Of a DNA stretch of 64,000 nt, positions 1-8,691 are shown in pieces; positions within the stretch are counted from its first letter, which is position 1, and every line of letters starts with the position of its first letter. A program made the translations under genes and the position numbers. The stretch comes from Pseudoteredinibacter isoporae (GTDB lineage: Bacteria > Pseudomonadota > Gammaproteobacteria > Pseudomonadales > Cellvibrionaceae). The notes under the pieces are model-generated. The model was given only the letters and a program-made list of their open reading frames with translations. It did not search any database and was not told the origin of the DNA. Location: assembly GCF_011602085.1 (NCBI RefSeq), contig NZ_JAAONY010000002.1:1054001-1118000 (forward strand), read 5' to 3'.

Positions 1-279
1 GAAGGCATGCCTCCCCTGTTTCAGTCTCCAGTGGTTATTCCTGAATTGCCCGAATGGGAAGAAACCTTCACTCCAGGCCATGAACGCGCGCACATTATCG
101 CCACCTTTGATATTGGCCGGGACGGCAGTGCCAGAAACATTCGGCTGGAAGAAAGCCATACAAAACTCAGGGGCAAAGTAAAACGGCAACTGCGTAAAAC
201 CCATTTTCGTCCTGCACTCAATGAGGACGGCCGTTTTGTAATCAGTCGTGATGTTCAGCAAAGCTTTAGCTTTCCATAA
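1..279 (+). CDS. TonB C-terminal-like protein, 5' truncated by window edge
   Basis: The reading frame is open to the left edge, so only the last 92 residues are visible. They resemble a TonB C-terminal domain: a segment with HIIATFDIGRDGSARN, then a basic helix (RGKVKRQLRKTHFRPA), then a last strand ending QSFSFP. Such domains lie in the periplasm and contact TonB-box proteins or peptidoglycan. A 115-base gap separates it from the following run of envelope genes on the same strand, so it may be the first visible member of that operon. Whether a membrane anchor or Pro-rich linker precedes it cannot be seen. The family call rests on the short visible part only. Confidence 0.6.
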   Translation, partial: EGMPPLFQSPVVIPELPEWEETFTPGHERAHIIATFDIGRDGSARNIRLEESHTKLRGKVKRQLRKTHFRPALNEDGRFVISRDVQQSFSFP

Positions 280-394
280 TAGTATGGGCATCAGAGTGTT
301 ATTTATTGCCAATCGCATCAGGTAAACAGGGGAACTTGCCCAGTCGTACAGACTCCAATTCCCATGGTCTAATTGCCGCCAGACGAGTTCGATT

Positions 395-1405
395 ATGAAA
401 TTAACAACAGCAAGAAAATTCCCTCGCAAGGCCGGGCCCGCCCTGTTGGCGATCGCCCTGAGCTTTTCACTGGCCGCCTGCAAGACCCAATCAACCAGCA
501 GCCAGAGCCCCAGCGGTATTCCGGCCAGCAAACCACCATCCAGCAGCTCCCCGTCAAGCCCTTCACCCTCGGGCAGTTCAGGCTCTCAAAGCTCGAGCCA
601 GAGCAGTAACAAGGGCTCGACCCAAAGTTCCTCCAGTCAAAGCTCAAGTAACAGTCCAGGTGGTAGCCAGGGTGAACGATCCAGCGAAGCTAACCCTGGA
701 GGCAGCCCGGGTGCTCCTCAACCAGGCGCCTCCCAAGCCGGCGGGCCGAATGACAATGGCGACAGTGCTGGTGAACCCGGCGCTGAAGGCGAATCCGTTG
801 AAGTACTCGACAGCCCCTATTACGATCAATACGACCCGACCAGCGATACCGGCGCGGACGTTTCCCAGGAGGGCACCTCCCCATCCGCCCGCTCCCAACA
901 GGACGATGTCAGCTTTGATGAATCCCAGGGAGGCGGCGGCACAGCAGGGCAATCTAACGCGGAACGCCAAGCCAGCCTGGAAGCCGAGCTGGAAGGTTCC
1001 TTTGGCCGCTATGACGGGATGATTTTACGCGAGCGAGATAAAGTACTCGCCGAAGGCGCCAGCCGTGGCGCTGAAGACCAATTGGAACAAGAAGCGCCTG
1101 GCTTTGACGGCGAAGGCGGTTCCGAAGGTGGCGGCGGCAATCCTTATGGCGATCCCAAAACCCAAGCCGGCGGTCGCCAGCAGGGCGAAGAAGGTGATGG
1201 CCAGGCCCCGAATGAATCTCCCGAACAGGGCGGCGCTCCCGGAGCCCCTTCGGGCAACAATCTGCCAACCGTCCCTGACGATATTCCCGATGGCAGTGAT
1301 GACGATATCGTCGCCCGCCAGATTCGCGAAGCCGCCATGGCCGAGAAAGATCCCAAGCTGCGCGAAAAACTGTGGGAAGAATACCGTAAATACAAACAAC
1401 GATAA
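395..1405 (+). CDS. Low-complexity Ser/Gly/Gln-rich lipoprotein
   Basis: A 336-residue protein with a basic N-terminus, hydrophobic core and lipobox LAAC (lipidated Cys29), so a lipoprotein by sequence. Residues 30 to about 130 are almost pure Ser/Pro/Gly/Gln; further Gly/Glu-rich linkers run to about residue 280. The C-terminus is charged and helical (RQIREAAMAEKDPKLREKLWEEY). No catalytic domain is visible. The architecture suggests an extended tether from a membrane anchor to a short C-terminal docking helix. It is separated by 20 bases from the next lipoprotein gene and probably belongs to the motor-like operon downstream. No homologue is recognised; function unknown. Confidence 0.75.
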   Translation: MKLTTARKFPRKAGPALLAIALSFSLAACKTQSTSSQSPSGIPASKPPSSSSPSSPSPSGSSGSQSSSQSSNKGSTQSSSSQSSSNSPGGSQGERSSEANPGGSPGAPQPGASQAGGPNDNGDSAGEPGAEGESVEVLDSPYYDQYDPTSDTGADVSQEGTSPSARSQQDDVSFDESQGGGGTAGQSNAERQASLEAELEGSFGRYDGMILRERDKVLAEGASRGAEDQLEQEAPGFDGEGGSEGGGGNPYGDPKTQAGGRQQGEEGDGQAPNESPEQGGAPGAPSGNNLPTVPDDIPDGSDDDIVARQIREAAMAEKDPKLREKLWEEYRKYKQR

Positions 1406-1425
1406 GACCAACACGGGAAAGTAAT

Positions 1426-2613
1426 ATGCAGTCGTCAAACAAGCCACGGACTCTGGTGACACTCCTGCTATTGAGCCTGTTTCTGAGTGCCTGTGCCTCT
1501 CATACGGTGAAAACAACACGCTATGTACAGCTGCAACAGGAAACCGCCGAGATCCCTGAAAACCAGCTGCTCGATGTCGGTGTCGAACTGCTCGATCCAA
1601 ATCTCGAACAGATTGAAGAAGACGACAGCCTGGTCTTCGCCGAAGTGCGCAAAGCGGAATCCCATTATATGGCCGGGCATATTCGCGATGCCCTGCAAGC
1701 CAGCTCAGCCTGGGGCGCGGTGCGCTTGATTCCCAATCAGGGCACATTAGTGGATGTTCAAATGAGCGGTCGCATTTTACATTCCGATGGCGAAACGCTG
1801 GAAATGGCCATCAGCGTAAAAGACATCACCGGTCGCAAATGGTACGACAAAGACTACAAAGCCGTCGCTAGTCGCTACGCTTATCGCCGGGAAACGGCCA
1901 GCAAGGCCGATCCCTTCCAAACACTCTACCACCAGATCGCCAATGATCTTTTGCAGTATCGCAAACAACTGGAGCCGGAGTATTTGCGCCGCACACGATT
2001 AATCGGTGAACTGCGCTTTGCAGAAAGTTTTGCACCGCAATCTTTTGGCGGTCAGCTGCAACAGGATAAAAAAGGCATCTACCATATCGAACGCCTACCC
2101 GCCGAAAACGATCCAATGCTGGAACGCGTACGCACGATCAGGGAGCGTGATCATCTGTACATCGATACCCTGCAGGATTTTTACGGCAGTTTTATTCAAC
2201 AAATCGATGGCCCCTATCGAGATTGGCGAAAGCAAACTTATTCCGAGGTGATTAACCTGCGGGAAGTCAAAGAATCCGCACGAAACCAAACCATTGCCGG
2301 TATTGTGTCTGTACTCGCAGGCATTGCCGCCGCCACCAGTAATAACCGGGCCGTACGCACTGCAGGTGGTGTGGCCATCGGCGGTGGAGGTTATTTAATT
2401 AAGGAAGGCTTTGGCAAACGTGCGGAAGCCGATATGCACAGTGAAACCATCCGCGAGTTGGGCGATTCACTTGAGGCCGCCATTCAGCCTCAGGTGATCG
2501 AACTTGAAGATCGCACCATCACCCTAAGTGGCTCTGTTCAACAGCAGTACGAGCAGTGGCGCCAGATCCTGAGAGAACTCTACGACGTAGAAAATGGCAA
2601 ACTGGCCATGTAA
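1426..2613 (+). CDS. Lipoprotein with glycine-zipper segment
   Basis: A 395-residue protein with signal peptide and lipobox LSAC (Cys23). Residues about 50-170 form an alpha/beta region (QMSGRILHSDGETLEMAISV) like small periplasmic lipoprotein domains. The middle is helical and rich in Arg/Gln. Residues about 285-325 hold a Gly/Ala-rich hydrophobic stretch (AGIVSVLAGIAAATSNN, then GGVAIGGGGYLIKEGF) resembling a glycine zipper that could insert into or pack against a membrane. The C-terminus is a coiled helix. The start ATG has GGGAAAG upstream. It lies 20 bases after the Ser-rich lipoprotein gene. No known family name can be given. Confidence 0.75.
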   Translation: MQSSNKPRTLVTLLLLSLFLSACASHTVKTTRYVQLQQETAEIPENQLLDVGVELLDPNLEQIEEDDSLVFAEVRKAESHYMAGHIRDALQASSAWGAVRLIPNQGTLVDVQMSGRILHSDGETLEMAISVKDITGRKWYDKDYKAVASRYAYRRETASKADPFQTLYHQIANDLLQYRKQLEPEYLRRTRLIGELRFAESFAPQSFGGQLQQDKKGIYHIERLPAENDPMLERVRTIRERDHLYIDTLQDFYGSFIQQIDGPYRDWRKQTYSEVINLREVKESARNQTIAGIVSVLAGIAAATSNNRAVRTAGGVAIGGGGYLIKEGFGKRAEADMHSETIRELGDSLEAAIQPQVIELEDRTITLSGSVQQQYEQWRQILRELYDVENGKLAM

Positions 2614-2700
2614 AGTTAGAGCATTCACCCGGGGCCAGGAAACAAGCAATAGTTTGTTCCCCGGCCCTAATTCCAGGCTTCAATAGAACTAAAGACATTC

Positions 2701-4182
2701 ATGCAAAATCAAGACAAGCCACAATTTGCCAGTTTGCAAAAGGAACGAGGTCAGGGCCTCTTTGCAAAAAGACGTTTTATTATCCCTACCCTTTCCGTTC
2801 TCGCCCTCCTTCTGATCGCCGTCGTCTTTTGGTTACCCGATAGTGTCGACCAGCAGGAAGTCGCGGTAGACACCCCAAGCAGCGAAGCCGCAGATCCCCA
2901 GAAAAAAGTGCTCAAACAATCCCCCTGGCAAGATGCCCAACTGGGCAAACAACGTCGGGCTGCTCAGGATATCCTGGCCAAGCTTCTGGAAAGCCAGGAA
3001 AGCCTGGAGACCCAACAAGTCCTGCAATGGGGTGAAGATCGCTATCAACAAGCCGCCGAGTTTGCCAAAGAAGGCGATCAATACTATCGCCAACAGGAAT
3101 TTGAACTGGCGATGAGCCAATATGAAAGCGCCTTGCAAGTCATGGAGCAATTACTGGATCAGGTTGACGAGGTGTACGCCCAGCATATGGAAAGCGCCCA
3201 ACTCGCGCTTGAGAAACAAAACCTTGAACAGGCCAAAAACGACGCCTTAATTGCAAGCAACCTGGAAACCAGTCTGGCGAGCCATAAGAGCGACGCAGAA
3301 AGTCTATTGCAACGCATTGAGGTCGCCGATGAAGTATACGACCTGATTCGCAAAGGCCGACGCTTCGAACGCCAGCAGGATTGGACCAATGCACAAAGCC
3401 TCTATCAACAGGCCCAACAACTGGACCCTGAAAACCAGACCAGCCAGGAAGCGGTTGAACGCGTTGCCAATGCCATCGTCGAAAAAAACTACACCGAGGC
3501 CATGAGCCAGGGCTATCAGGCCCTGGAAACTCAGAATCACTCAGAGGCCGAACGCTGGTTTAAGAAAGCACGGCAAATTAAACAAGGAGATAGCTCGGCA
3601 GCCTCGGCACTCAGCGAAGCCAAAACCGCCAAGCTGCAAGCGACAATAAAGCGTAAACTGGCGTCGGCAGGCAAAGCAGCCAGCCGTGAAAACTGGCAAG
3701 CTGCGGTCGATCTCTATCAACAGGTACAAAAACTGGCCCCAGCTGAAGTCTCGGCAAAAATCGGTTTGATTGAAGCGCAGGCCCGACTGCAATTGGATCA
3801 ACAGCTTTCGGGTTTTCTGGAAAAGCCGGAAACCTTACAAGACAGCACCATACAAAGCCGGGCCAAGAACGCTCTGGATGATGCAGCCAAGCTGAACAGC
3901 TCGGATGAACGTCTCAATGAACAGCTCGCCGAACTCAAGGTGGCCTTGATTAAAGCCCAAACTCCGGTAGCAATTACCTTCCGCTCAGATGGGCAAACCG
4001 AAGTTCGCCTGCTGCGTCACGAGAACCTGGGTTTATTTTCTCAAATTCGCCGAGACCTGCCCCCCGGACGATACACGCTGCTGGGACAACGAAAAGGCTA
4101 TCGAGATGTACGAGTGAATTTTGAAGTTCATCTCAATAAAAGCAACCCACCCATAGAAGTGGTTTGCCAGGAAATCATTTGA
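2701..4182 (+). CDS. Membrane-anchored TPR-like repeat protein with PEGA-like C-terminus
   Basis: A 493-residue protein with a short cytoplasmic head, one transmembrane helix at about residues 25-46 (IIPTLSVLALLLIAVVFWL), then a long helical periplasmic part. The region 100-400 contains TPR-like helical pairs with motifs such as YYRQQEFELAMSQYESALQ, GRRFERQQDWTNAQSLYQQA and NWQAAVDLYQQVQKLAP. The last 70 residues look like a PEGA-type beta domain (DLPPGRYTLLGQRKGYRDVR). Such proteins usually act as scaffolds. The next gene also has a PEGA domain behind a membrane helix, which suggests the two work in one envelope complex. No enzymatic motif is seen. Confidence 0.75.
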   Translation: MQNQDKPQFASLQKERGQGLFAKRRFIIPTLSVLALLLIAVVFWLPDSVDQQEVAVDTPSSEAADPQKKVLKQSPWQDAQLGKQRRAAQDILAKLLESQESLETQQVLQWGEDRYQQAAEFAKEGDQYYRQQEFELAMSQYESALQVMEQLLDQVDEVYAQHMESAQLALEKQNLEQAKNDALIASNLETSLASHKSDAESLLQRIEVADEVYDLIRKGRRFERQQDWTNAQSLYQQAQQLDPENQTSQEAVERVANAIVEKNYTEAMSQGYQALETQNHSEAERWFKKARQIKQGDSSAASALSEAKTAKLQATIKRKLASAGKAASRENWQAAVDLYQQVQKLAPAEVSAKIGLIEAQARLQLDQQLSGFLEKPETLQDSTIQSRAKNALDDAAKLNSSDERLNEQLAELKVALIKAQTPVAITFRSDGQTEVRLLRHENLGLFSQIRRDLPPGRYTLLGQRKGYRDVRVNFEVHLNKSNPPIEVVCQEII

Positions 4183-4214
4183 AACACCCGAGACCAGGAT
4201 AAACGGATCTACAC

Positions 4215-4255
4215 TTTACACCCGCTCGCCATGACGCTTTCGACCTTGGTGTAAA
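4215..4255 (+). promoter_or_regulatory. Inverted repeat in the gap before the SUMF1 gene
   Basis: TTTACACC (4215-4222) and its exact complement GGTGTAAA (4248-4255) are separated by 25 bases in the 143-base gap between two operon genes. It could be an mRNA hairpin or a regulator site. There is no T-run on the + strand, so it is not a typical terminator. Confidence 0.3.
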
Positions 4256-4325
4256 AACGTATTTGCATTGGTCGTTGTATTAATCGCGTGTTTGTAAGCA
4301 AAACACATTGTGCCAGGACACTGAC

Positions 4326-6422
4326 TTGAACGATAACAAGCCATCCCAAAACTCCGCCAAGGAGTTGTTCAAACCCATTCAACATCAGCCCCGCTTCAGC
4401 CGTGGCCGAAAGATATTGATTGCGGTTTTTCTGATTCTGAGCCTGATACTTGCCTGGTTCCTCAGCTCGGCGAACGCAATATTAATCCGCCCCGAGCCCG
4501 GCTATGCACAAACCCACATCAAACATTGGCTGAAACTGCCCTTTGGCCAGGATGTCTTAATGCTACCCGGCAAGTATCAGGTAGAGGCCCAGGCACCTGG
4601 TTACTACCCTTACAGTGAAGAATTTGAGCTCGGTGATGACAACCTGGAATTGAATATCGTCATGACAAAGCTGCCAGGAGATTTGCAACTGCGCATCAGC
4701 GATTCCTGGCAAGGCCAGGAGATTGTCGAAGCCGCCAAAGCCATTCTTAAAAACGATACCGATGAGCATGAGGCCGTGTTTGAAAACGGCTATTGGTTTT
4801 TTGATGAAATCCCGGCCGGTAATTACCTGCTTCAAATTGCGCACCCATTCTATCTCGCCAAAGAACAGGCTTTTGAAATTAAAGGAATGGCAGAAACCCA
4901 GAAACTCAATGTCTCACTGGATGCAAACTACGGCCTTCTGAAGGTCCAACACGAAAACGAAGGTGCACAGCTGCGGCTCAATGACACGCTCTTCAACGAC
5001 AGCACTCAAGCAATGCCATTGACGATAGGTGATTATGACGTCTGCCTAGAACTGGAAGGTTTTAAAACCCAATGTCAGTGGGCAGAGTTGCTGGCTCAAC
5101 AGGAAGTGACATTGGCGTTCGAGCCTCTTTTGCCGGCGGACGCCAGTTTAAAACTCAGCTCCAACCCAAGCGGCGCAAACGTCACAATCAACGGACAATT
5201 TAGAGGGCAAACACCCCTGAACATTGCCTTAGCGCCTGGAGAGTTGCAGAAAATCAAACTGTTTAAAGATGGCTATCAGCGCTTTAGCCAAAACCTTACC
5301 CTGCAAGAAAAAGAAACCAAAAGCCTACACGCAAGACTCAATGCCCAGCTCGGCCAATTGAGTTTTCGCTTGCAGCCCGGCAACACCAAAGTATTTGCTG
5401 GAAACAAACGTCTGACATTGGACAAACAAGGTCGAATTAAATTACCCAGCCACCCTGTCACCCTGCGTTTTGAAGCGCCCGGCTTTGCCAGCCAGAGCCG
5501 CCGGGTAACCCCAAGCCAGAGCCGCCCATTAAAACTGGATATCAAATTGCTGACTCTGGAACAGCAGAAATTCGCCAATCTGAAAAACGAGTATCGCAGC
5601 AAGAATGGCCAACTGCTAAAACTCTTTAAACCCAATGCACAGTTCACCATGGGGGCTTCCCGCCGGGATCAAGGGCGCCGAGCCAATGAGATCCAAAGGC
5701 GTATTAAACTGGATAAGGCGTTTTATCTGGCAAGCCATGAAATCAGCAATAAGCAGTTTCGCGAATTCAAGCAGAATCATAATTCCAATCACAGCAAGGG
5801 TGTCAGTCTGAATAACGACAGCTACCCCGTGGCCAATATCAGCTGGCAGGACGCAGCCCTTTACTGCAACTGGTTGTCAAAGAGGGAAAAGTTAAACAAT
5901 TTTTATAAAGTCAGCCAAGGCAAAGTGGTAGGGTTTAATCCTGAGGCCAATGGCTATCGCTTACCAACCGAAGCGGAATGGGCCTGGGCCGCGCGCTATG
6001 AGAATGGCAAGATGAAAAAATACGCCTGGGGTGATCGCATGCAGCATTCTGCCAATAAAGCCAACTACAATGGTAACTACGCCGATCGCGCCGGCGCCGC
6101 CCAAGTGGGCAATATTGTCAACAACTACGATGATGGCTATGCCGCCAGCGCACCCAGCGGCAAGTTTCGCCCCAATAGCAAAGGCCTCTACGACATGGGA
6201 GGCAATATGGCGGAATGGGTCAACGATGTATACGGAATCAAAACCGGCTTGAGCCAACAGCAGGAACACAATCCGATGGGGCAACAAACCGGCACTTATC
6301 GAGTCATTCGAGGTCCGAGTTGGACCAGCGGAACCATGAGCGATCTGCGCCTGGCCTTCCGCGATTACGGCGACAAAGGAAAACGCCATGTCGGTTTCCG
6401 TATTGCCCGCAGTGCTCTCTAA
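4326..6422 (+). CDS. Membrane-anchored PEGA / SUMF1 (FGE-sulfatase fold) protein
   Basis: TTG start at 4326 is preferred because AGGA (4315-4318) lies 7 bases upstream; this gives 698 residues. Order: cytoplasmic head, transmembrane helix at about 29-47, several PEGA or carboxypeptidase-like beta domains (for example SNPSGANVTINGQFRGQTPL), and from about residue 441 a full SUMF1/FGE-type domain (GYRLPTEAEWAWAARY, LYDMGGNMAEWVND, VGFRIARS). In true formylglycine-generating enzymes the segment after RGGSW carries the copper-binding cysteines; here the segment RGPSWTSGTMSDLRLAFRD has none, so that oxidase activity is unlikely. A structural or ligand-binding role in the envelope is more likely. 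It sits between the TPR-like protein and the ion-channel gene. Confidence 0.85.
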   Translation: MNDNKPSQNSAKELFKPIQHQPRFSRGRKILIAVFLILSLILAWFLSSANAILIRPEPGYAQTHIKHWLKLPFGQDVLMLPGKYQVEAQAPGYYPYSEEFELGDDNLELNIVMTKLPGDLQLRISDSWQGQEIVEAAKAILKNDTDEHEAVFENGYWFFDEIPAGNYLLQIAHPFYLAKEQAFEIKGMAETQKLNVSLDANYGLLKVQHENEGAQLRLNDTLFNDSTQAMPLTIGDYDVCLELEGFKTQCQWAELLAQQEVTLAFEPLLPADASLKLSSNPSGANVTINGQFRGQTPLNIALAPGELQKIKLFKDGYQRFSQNLTLQEKETKSLHARLNAQLGQLSFRLQPGNTKVFAGNKRLTLDKQGRIKLPSHPVTLRFEAPGFASQSRRVTPSQSRPLKLDIKLLTLEQQKFANLKNEYRSKNGQLLKLFKPNAQFTMGASRRDQGRRANEIQRRIKLDKAFYLASHEISNKQFREFKQNHNSNHSKGVSLNNDSYPVANISWQDAALYCNWLSKREKLNNFYKVSQGKVVGFNPEANGYRLPTEAEWAWAARYENGKMKKYAWGDRMQHSANKANYNGNYADRAGAAQVGNIVNNYDDGYAASAPSGKFRPNSKGLYDMGGNMAEWVNDVYGIKTGLSQQQEHNPMGQQTGTYRVIRGPSWTSGTMSDLRLAFRDYGDKGKRHVGFRIARSAL

Positions 6423-6443
6423 AGTAATTATTGGAGCAAAATT

Positions 6444-6713
6444 ATGTTAGCGCTTATAAAACCCCAAAAACTGTTTCTGAAAACCGCCGCCTTGAGCTTG
6501 CTACTTGTCACGGGAATCGCAATGGGACAACAGCAGGACAACAGCAGCGCACAAGATGGTAAGGACAGCGCAGCGGAACAAAAGAAACAAAGCACTGCCA
6601 AAACCAAAACGAATGACAAGGCTAAGGCCAAAACCAAAAAAAACAATGAACGTTTTGTTCCCACGGAAGAAATTTCGGAAGACTTGCCGGTGGCCTTTCC
6701 GGTCGACATATAA
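6444..6713 (+). CDS. Small exported Lys-rich protein
   Basis: An 89-residue protein with GGAG 7 bases before its ATG. An N-terminal signal-like segment (FLKTAALSLLLVTGIAMG) is followed by a Gln/Asp/Ser stretch and a repeat-like basic tract (KTKTNDKAKAKTKKNN), ending with an acidic tail (PTEEISEDLPVAFPVDI). No family is recognised. Its place 21 bases after the SUMF1 gene and before the channel gene makes it a likely small accessory part of the same system. The basic tract might bind peptidoglycan, LPS or the acidic partner lipoproteins; this is inference. Confidence 0.6.
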   Translation: MLALIKPQKLFLKTAALSLLLVTGIAMGQQQDNSSAQDGKDSAAEQKKQSTAKTKTNDKAKAKTKKNNERFVPTEEISEDLPVAFPVDI

Positions 6714-6731
6714 ACGAGAGCCGTTCCAATA

Positions 6732-6752
6732 GGCACATTGTTGCAATGTGCC
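6732..6752 (+). promoter_or_regulatory. Intercistronic hairpin before the channel gene
   Basis: Perfect 9-bp inverted repeat GGCACATTG/CAATGTGCC with a 3-base loop, in the 70-base gap between the small exported protein and the MotA/TolQ-like gene. No T-run follows, so it is better read as an mRNA processing or stability element than as a terminator. Confidence 0.4.
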
Positions 6753-6783
6753 CTGGAGCCCAACAACAAACAGGATACTCAAC

Positions 6784-7599
6784 ATGCGCAGAAACGGTTC
6801 TGAATTTCTATTCCAAGTATTTGCCCTGATCATCGCCAGCATAATCGTGCACGCGATCTTCGTCACCGTGATTCGCCCCAATGCCGACGCTATTTTGCAG
6901 GCCCAGGCGGCCATGCAGGCCAGTGGCCAAACCGTTGTGGTAGAACGATCGCTTTATGTGGTTCTACGGGATTATGAACAGGAAGCCTGTTTTATTTTGA
7001 TGTTCTGGGCACTGTCGATCATGGCCTTTAAGGCCTGGCAAGGTCGTAAAGAACGACAGTTTCTGCAACTGGATCTATTGGATATCAGCGAGAACTCGGC
7101 CATTCGTGTGGAAGATTGCGATCGCTTAATTGACCCACTACAGCGTTTGCCTAACGAGCAGCAACGCTATCTCCTGCCTCGGGCGCTTCTGCAAGCCCTC
7201 AGACGATTTGGTTCCAGCCATACGATGGCGGATGCGGCAACGGCGGTAAAAGAGGCCTGTGAAACCGAATCAGATCGTCTGGATGCCGAACTGGCTATGG
7301 TTCGCTATATCGCCTGGGCCATCCCGTCCATCGGCTTTATCGGTACCGTGCGAGGTATTGGTGAAGCCTTGAGCCAAGCCCATAAAGCCGTTGAAGGCGA
7401 TATCGTCGGCGTCACCGTAAGCCTCGGCGTTGCCTTTAACTCGACCTTTATCGCCCTGGTGATCAGCATCGTTATTATGTTCTTTACCCATCAATTGCAA
7501 TTGATGCAGGAACGTCTGGTGCTCGACACCCAGGACTACTGCGACACCCATCTGCTGCGCAATTTGCAGTTGGGCCAACGTGAACAATCGCCCTCTTAA
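6784..7599 (+). CDS. MotA/TolQ/ExbB family proton channel protein
   Basis: A 271-residue inner-membrane protein; the ATG at 6784 is chosen because the upstream in-frame ATG at 6748 overlaps the hairpin region and adds a poor leader. Hydrophobic segments lie at about 8-30, 67-84, 173-192 and 208-234, giving four helices as in MotA rather than three as in TolQ. The two signature helices are present: AIPSIGFIGTVRGIGEAL (Thr188) and SLGVAFNSTFIALVIS (Thr221), matching the pore threonines of ExbB/TolQ. Family members form pentamers around a dimer of a single-helix protein carrying a membrane Asp. The next two genes encode just such proteins, 18 bases downstream and then by overlap. Confidence 0.88.
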   Translation: MRRNGSEFLFQVFALIIASIIVHAIFVTVIRPNADAILQAQAAMQASGQTVVVERSLYVVLRDYEQEACFILMFWALSIMAFKAWQGRKERQFLQLDLLDISENSAIRVEDCDRLIDPLQRLPNEQQRYLLPRALLQALRRFGSSHTMADAATAVKEACETESDRLDAELAMVRYIAWAIPSIGFIGTVRGIGEALSQAHKAVEGDIVGVTVSLGVAFNSTFIALVISIVIMFFTHQLQLMQERLVLDTQDYCDTHLLRNLQLGQREQSPS

Positions 7600-7617
7600 G
7601 TAGGCAAACGGTTAGCC

Positions 7618-8691
7618 ATGGCTCGCAAGCGCAAGTTCACAACCTTTAACTTATCCTTCCTGGATATCATGTCCTGCGGCTTTGGCGCCGTAGCCTTGAT
7701 TTTTCTTATCATCAAACACGACATTGATCGCCAGCAACTGGAAAATCCTACCGAACTTAGCGCCGAAGTGAATATGCTCAATGAGGATATCCAAGCGGCC
7801 AAGGATTTGCGCGTACGGGCACGTAACAGTGTGTCGGATATTGATCAACAATTGCTGCAAGCTCAGGGGCTTGCACGACAGATCAATGAAGATATTAAAG
7901 CCACTCGCACTCGCCTGGCGGACCTCGGCACTTCCGACGAAGCGACGCTCGATCAACTCAAAAAAGAAATTCAAAGCCTCCAGCAGCGTAAACAGGAACT
8001 CGAAGAAGAAAACGAGCGCGGCAATGATCTGCGGGAGATTACTGGCCAGGGTAACCGCCAGTATTTAACCGGCCTGAAACTGGGTGGTCAGCGCATTGTG
8101 ATTCTGCTGGACGCCTCGGCCAGTATGCTGGACGAAACGCTGGTTAACATTATTCGCCGCCGAAACATGAGCCCCGAACAGCAAAGAGCAGCAGCAAAAT
8201 GGCAAAGAGCGGTGGCTACCGTAGAATGGCTGGTCGCTAAATTTCCCGTCAATAGCCAGTACCAGATTTATACCTTTAATACTGAAGTTAAACCGCTGCT
8301 GCCCAATACCAAAAGCCAGTGGTTGGCGGTCAGTAATCGTCGCCAGCTACAGCAGGCGCTGGACGCCCTTGGCGATGTCACCCCCAGCAAGGGCACCAGC
8401 CTGATCAAAGCATTCAGCAGCTTGGGGGAATTTCGCCAACTGCCCGACAATGTCTTTTTAATCACCGACGGCTTGCCCACTCAGGGCAAAAGCCCACCGA
8501 GAGGAAAAACCATCGACGGTAACGGCCGTATGCGCTTGTATAATCAGGCGGTCGGTGCACTGCCCCGTGGTATTCCCATGAACATTATTCTCGCCCCAAT
8601 GGAAGGCGACACATTAGCCGCTGCAGCCTATTGGCAGCTCGCCCAACGCAGCAAAGGCTCGTTTATGAGCCCATCGAAGGATTGGCCATGA
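7618..8691 (+). CDS. vWA-domain protein with TolR/ExbD-like membrane helix (first copy)
   Basis: A 357-residue protein. A basic head leads into one transmembrane helix (FNLSFLDIMSCGFGAVALIF) with Asn11 and Asp16 placed like the N-x-x-P-L-L-D of TolR/ExbD. Residues about 50-135 form a coiled coil. The vWA domain from about residue 158 has an intact MIDAS motif, DASAS at 165-169, and a later Thr/Asp pair (KGTSLIKA, LITDGLPT). Predicted topology: N-terminus in the cytoplasm, vWA in the periplasm. The stop overlaps the start of the second vWA gene (ATGA). Role inferred: dimeric stator partner of the upstream channel protein, with a metal-dependent adhesion domain as output. Confidence 0.85.
   Translation: MARKRKFTTFNLSFLDIMSCGFGAVALIFLIIKHDIDRQQLENPTELSAEVNMLNEDIQAAKDLRVRARNSVSDIDQQLLQAQGLARQINEDIKATRTRLADLGTSDEATLDQLKKEIQSLQQRKQELEEENERGNDLREITGQGNRQYLTGLKLGGQRIVILLDASASMLDETLVNIIRRRNMSPEQQRAAAKWQRAVATVEWLVAKFPVNSQYQIYTFNTEVKPLLPNTKSQWLAVSNRRQLQQALDALGDVTPSKGTSLIKAFSSLGEFRQLPDNVFLITDGLPTQGKSPPRGKTIDGNGRMRLYNQAVGALPRGIPMNIILAPMEGDTLAAAAYWQLAQRSKGSFMSPSKDWP

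Noticed and set aside
1025-1747. Open frame of 240 codons on the minus strand
   Set aside because: Spans two plus-strand lipoprotein genes; its open state follows from their codon use, and it has no signal or motif.
5640-6422. Active formylglycine-generating enzyme
   Set aside because: The catalytic cysteines after the RGGSW-like motif are absent and no sulfatase gene is nearby.
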